Part shown: piece by piece, positions 62,413 to 64,000 of the stretch | Layout of the letters: the number at the start of each line of letters is the position of its first letter | Numbering within the stretch: position 1 is the stretch's first letter | Source: Cryptosporangium minutisporangium | Lineage (GTDB): Bacteria; Actinomycetota; Actinomycetes; Mycobacteriales; Cryptosporangiaceae | Length of the DNA: 64,000 nucleotides | Reading direction: 5' to 3' | Assembly: GCF_039536245.1 (NCBI RefSeq) | Contig: NZ_BAAAYN010000044.1 | Coordinates: forward strand, 196,230 to 260,229 | Position numbers and translations under genes: made by a program | The notes under the pieces: model-generated | Database searches by the model: none | The model's input: the letters and a program-made list of their open reading frames with translations, nothing else | What the model was told of the DNA's origin: nothing

Positions 62413-63612
62413 GTGCACCAGGCGGTCGCCGACGCGCACCGTCGCGAGTGGGCCGCGGTGCTCGCCGCGACGGTGCGGGTTACCCGTGACCTGGACGTCG
62501 CCGAGGAGAGCGTGCAGGACGCGTACGTCTCCGCGCTCTCGGCGTGGGAGCGGGACGGCGTCCCGGACCGTCCGGGAGCCTGGCTGACCACCGCAGCGCG
62601 GAACAAGGCGCTGAACGCCCTGGCGCGCCGGCAGACGCTGCGGGCGAAGCTGCCGCTGCTGGTCCTACCGGAGGAGCTCACCGTGCCGGAGGCGATCCCC
62701 GACGACCGCCTCCGCCTGGTCTTCACCTGCTGCCACCCGGCGCTCTCCGCCGAGGCGCGGATCGGGTTGACGCTGCGTCTGGTGTGCGGTGTCAGCACGG
62801 CGGACGTGGCGTCTGCCTTCCTGGTCCCGGAAGCCACGATGGCGGCCCGGATCACCCGCGCCAAGAAGAAGATCGCCGCAGCCAGGATCCCCTACCGGGT
62901 GCCGGAAAGCGACGAGCTGCCTGCCCGGCTGGACTCCGTGCTGACCGTCGTCCACCTGCTCGCGACCACCGGCCACACCGCGCCGTCCGGCGACGCGCTG
63001 GTCCGCATCGACCTCGCCGAGCGCGCGCTGGACCTGGCCCGGCTGCTGCACGCGCTGCTTCCGGAGGAGGCCGAGGTCGCCGGATTGGTCGCGCTGCTCC
63101 TCGTCCACCGGGCCCGGGAAGGAACCCGCACCGACGAGGCCGGCCGGCTGGTTCCCCTCGCGGATCAGGACCGGTCGGCCTGGGACCGGAACCTGATCGC
63201 GGAGGCCGACCAGCTGGTGGTGCGCGCCTTGCTGGCCGGCCCGCCGGGCCGGTTCACGCTGCAGGCCGCGATCGCGGCCCTGCACGCCCAGGCGCCCAGC
63301 TACGCCGAGACCGACTGGCCCCAGATCCGGACGCTCTACGACGCGCTGCTCCGGGTGTGGCGGACACCGGTGGTGGCGCTCAACCGGGCGGTCGCCGTCG
63401 CGATGGTGGACGGCCCCGCGGCAGGTCTCGCCGCGGTGGAGGTCCTCGAAGCGAGCGGCGAGCTGGCGGGCTACCACTACCTGCCCGCGGCCAAGGCCGA
63501 CTTCCTCCGCCGCCTGGGCCGTTTCGCCGAGGCGGCCGACGCGTACGCGGCCGCCCTGGCCCTCACCGACAACGCCGCCGAGCAGGATTTCCTCCGGGAC
63601 CGACTGGGATAA
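62413..63612 (+). CDS. ECF42 family sigma factor (second copy)
   Basis: 399 aa. Region 2 (RDLDVAEESVQDAYVSALSAW, AARNKALNALARRQ), region 4 (FTCCHPALSAEARIGLTLRL, FLVPEATMAARITRAKKKIAAARIPY) and the TPR-like extension (WPQIRTLYDALLRVWRTPVVALNRAVAVA, KADFLRRLGRFAEAADAY). Very similar to the copy at 37890-39146, with the gene order DGPF-sigma conserved. GTG start. Confidence 0.93.
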   Translation: MHQAVADAHRREWAAVLAATVRVTRDLDVAEESVQDAYVSALSAWERDGVPDRPGAWLTTAARNKALNALARRQTLRAKLPLLVLPEELTVPEAIPDDRLRLVFTCCHPALSAEARIGLTLRLVCGVSTADVASAFLVPEATMAARITRAKKKIAAARIPYRVPESDELPARLDSVLTVVHLLATTGHTAPSGDALVRIDLAERALDLARLLHALLPEEAEVAGLVALLLVHRAREGTRTDEAGRLVPLADQDRSAWDRNLIAEADQLVVRALLAGPPGRFTLQAAIAALHAQAPSYAETDWPQIRTLYDALLRVWRTPVVALNRAVAVAMVDGPAAGLAAVEVLEASGELAGYHYLPAAKADFLRRLGRFAEAADAYAAALALTDNAAEQDFLRDRLG

Positions 63613-63669
63613 CCGGGACCTTTCGCTGAAACGGTTCAGGCGCCGTGCGCTCGCTAGTACGGTCACGGC

Positions 63670-64000
63670 GTGGCGCTGTGGGGGCGGGACGCGGAGCAGG
63701 CCGAACTCGATTCCGTGCTGGCATCGCTGGGCGATGGGCTCAGCCGGGCACTGGTCCTGCGGGGCGAGGCGGGCATCGGCAAGACAGCACTGCTGGACTA
63801 CGTGGCGTCCGCCGCCGACAGTGAGGTCCGTGTCCTGCGGGTGGCCGGCGTCGAGGAGGAGACCGACTTCCCGTTCGCCGCGCTGCACCGGATGCTGATC
63901 CCGTTCTTCGACCTCCGCGACCGTCTCCCCGCCCTGCAACGGGACGCTCTGCTGGTCGCCTGCGGGCTGGCCGATGGCCCGCCGGCCGACCGGCATCTAG
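63670..64000 (+). CDS. AAA-ATPase/LuxR-type regulator, 5-prime part only
   Basis: GTG at 63670 opens a frame that runs off the window (110 codons seen). [20 protein letters not shown] is the typical start of MalT/LAL-type LuxR regulators; Walker A is [11 protein letters not shown], followed by [12 protein letters not shown]-terminal LuxR HTH would lie beyond the window. No start-proximal ribosome-binding site is strong. Adjacent to the ECF42 module, no functional link shown. Confidence 0.75.
   Translation, partial: MALWGRDAEQAELDSVLASLGDGLSRALVLRGEAGIGKTALLDYVASAADSEVRVLRVAGVEEETDFPFAALHRMLIPFFDLRDRLPALQRDALLVACGLADGPPADRHL

Overview
The window is about 64 kb of very GC-rich DNA with dense coding on both strands, frequent GTG starts and short overlaps. 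Gene families such as DUF3151, the MocR regulator, ECF42 sigma factors with DGPF partners, GAF-SpoIIE phosphatases and a GH6 cellulase point to a filamentous or soil actinobacterium. A Cryptosporangium or Micromonospora-type genus is plausible, but that is a guess. I saw no tRNA, rRNA, insertion sequence, prophage or CRISPR array.

Region 1 (1-25.5 kb) is chromosomal backbone. It holds an aldo/keto reductase, a lipoprotein, SDR and GNAT enzymes, pyrE, a DedA membrane protein, a CoA-disulfide-reductase-like flavoenzyme, a TetR/DHA2 efflux pair, class II fba, a LOG-like protein, DUF3151 and purA. From family knowledge, pyrE, dedA, fba, DUF3151 and purA are also near one another in mycobacteria, so this is an old actinobacterial neighbourhood. 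Set into it are three unusual low-complexity proteins. Two are paralogues (8114-9934 and 10122-12683) with a kinase-N-lobe-like head, a long disordered linker, one membrane span and an exported four-cysteine domain; one of them carries about 30 near-perfect 18-bp collagen-like repeats. The third is a MinD/ParA-type ATPase behind about 600 residues rich in Gln, Trp and Pro.

Region 2 (25.6-44 kb) is metabolic and signalling. A membrane-anchored solute-binding protein is coupled to a polytopic membrane protein. A MocR regulator is divergent from a methylmalonate-semialdehyde dehydrogenase/class III aminotransferase operon. These are followed by purD, a WD40 membrane protein, a GH6 glycosidase, an ECF42 sigma factor with its DGPF partner, an MpaB-like protein, a soluble Ser/Thr kinase, an endo/exonuclease/phosphatase protein and a hemerythrin-hydrolase fusion.

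Region 3 (44-55.7 kb) is a Wzx/Wzy-type exopolysaccharide locus. It has an initiating polyprenyl glycosylphosphotransferase, four glycosyltransferases, a Wzz-like protein, a flippase and an O-antigen polymerase fused to a second Wzz-like domain. Four of the genes overlap head to tail and are probably translated as one coupled unit.

Region 4 (55.8-64 kb) is a string of small enzymes and regulators: VOC proteins, a beta-lactamase-fold protein that has lost its catalytic Ser and Lys, a GAF-SpoIIE phosphatase, a DinB protein, a tautomerase/MarR pair with clear palindromic operators, a cupin, and a second ECF42-DGPF module. The window ends inside a MalT/LuxR-type AAA regulator.
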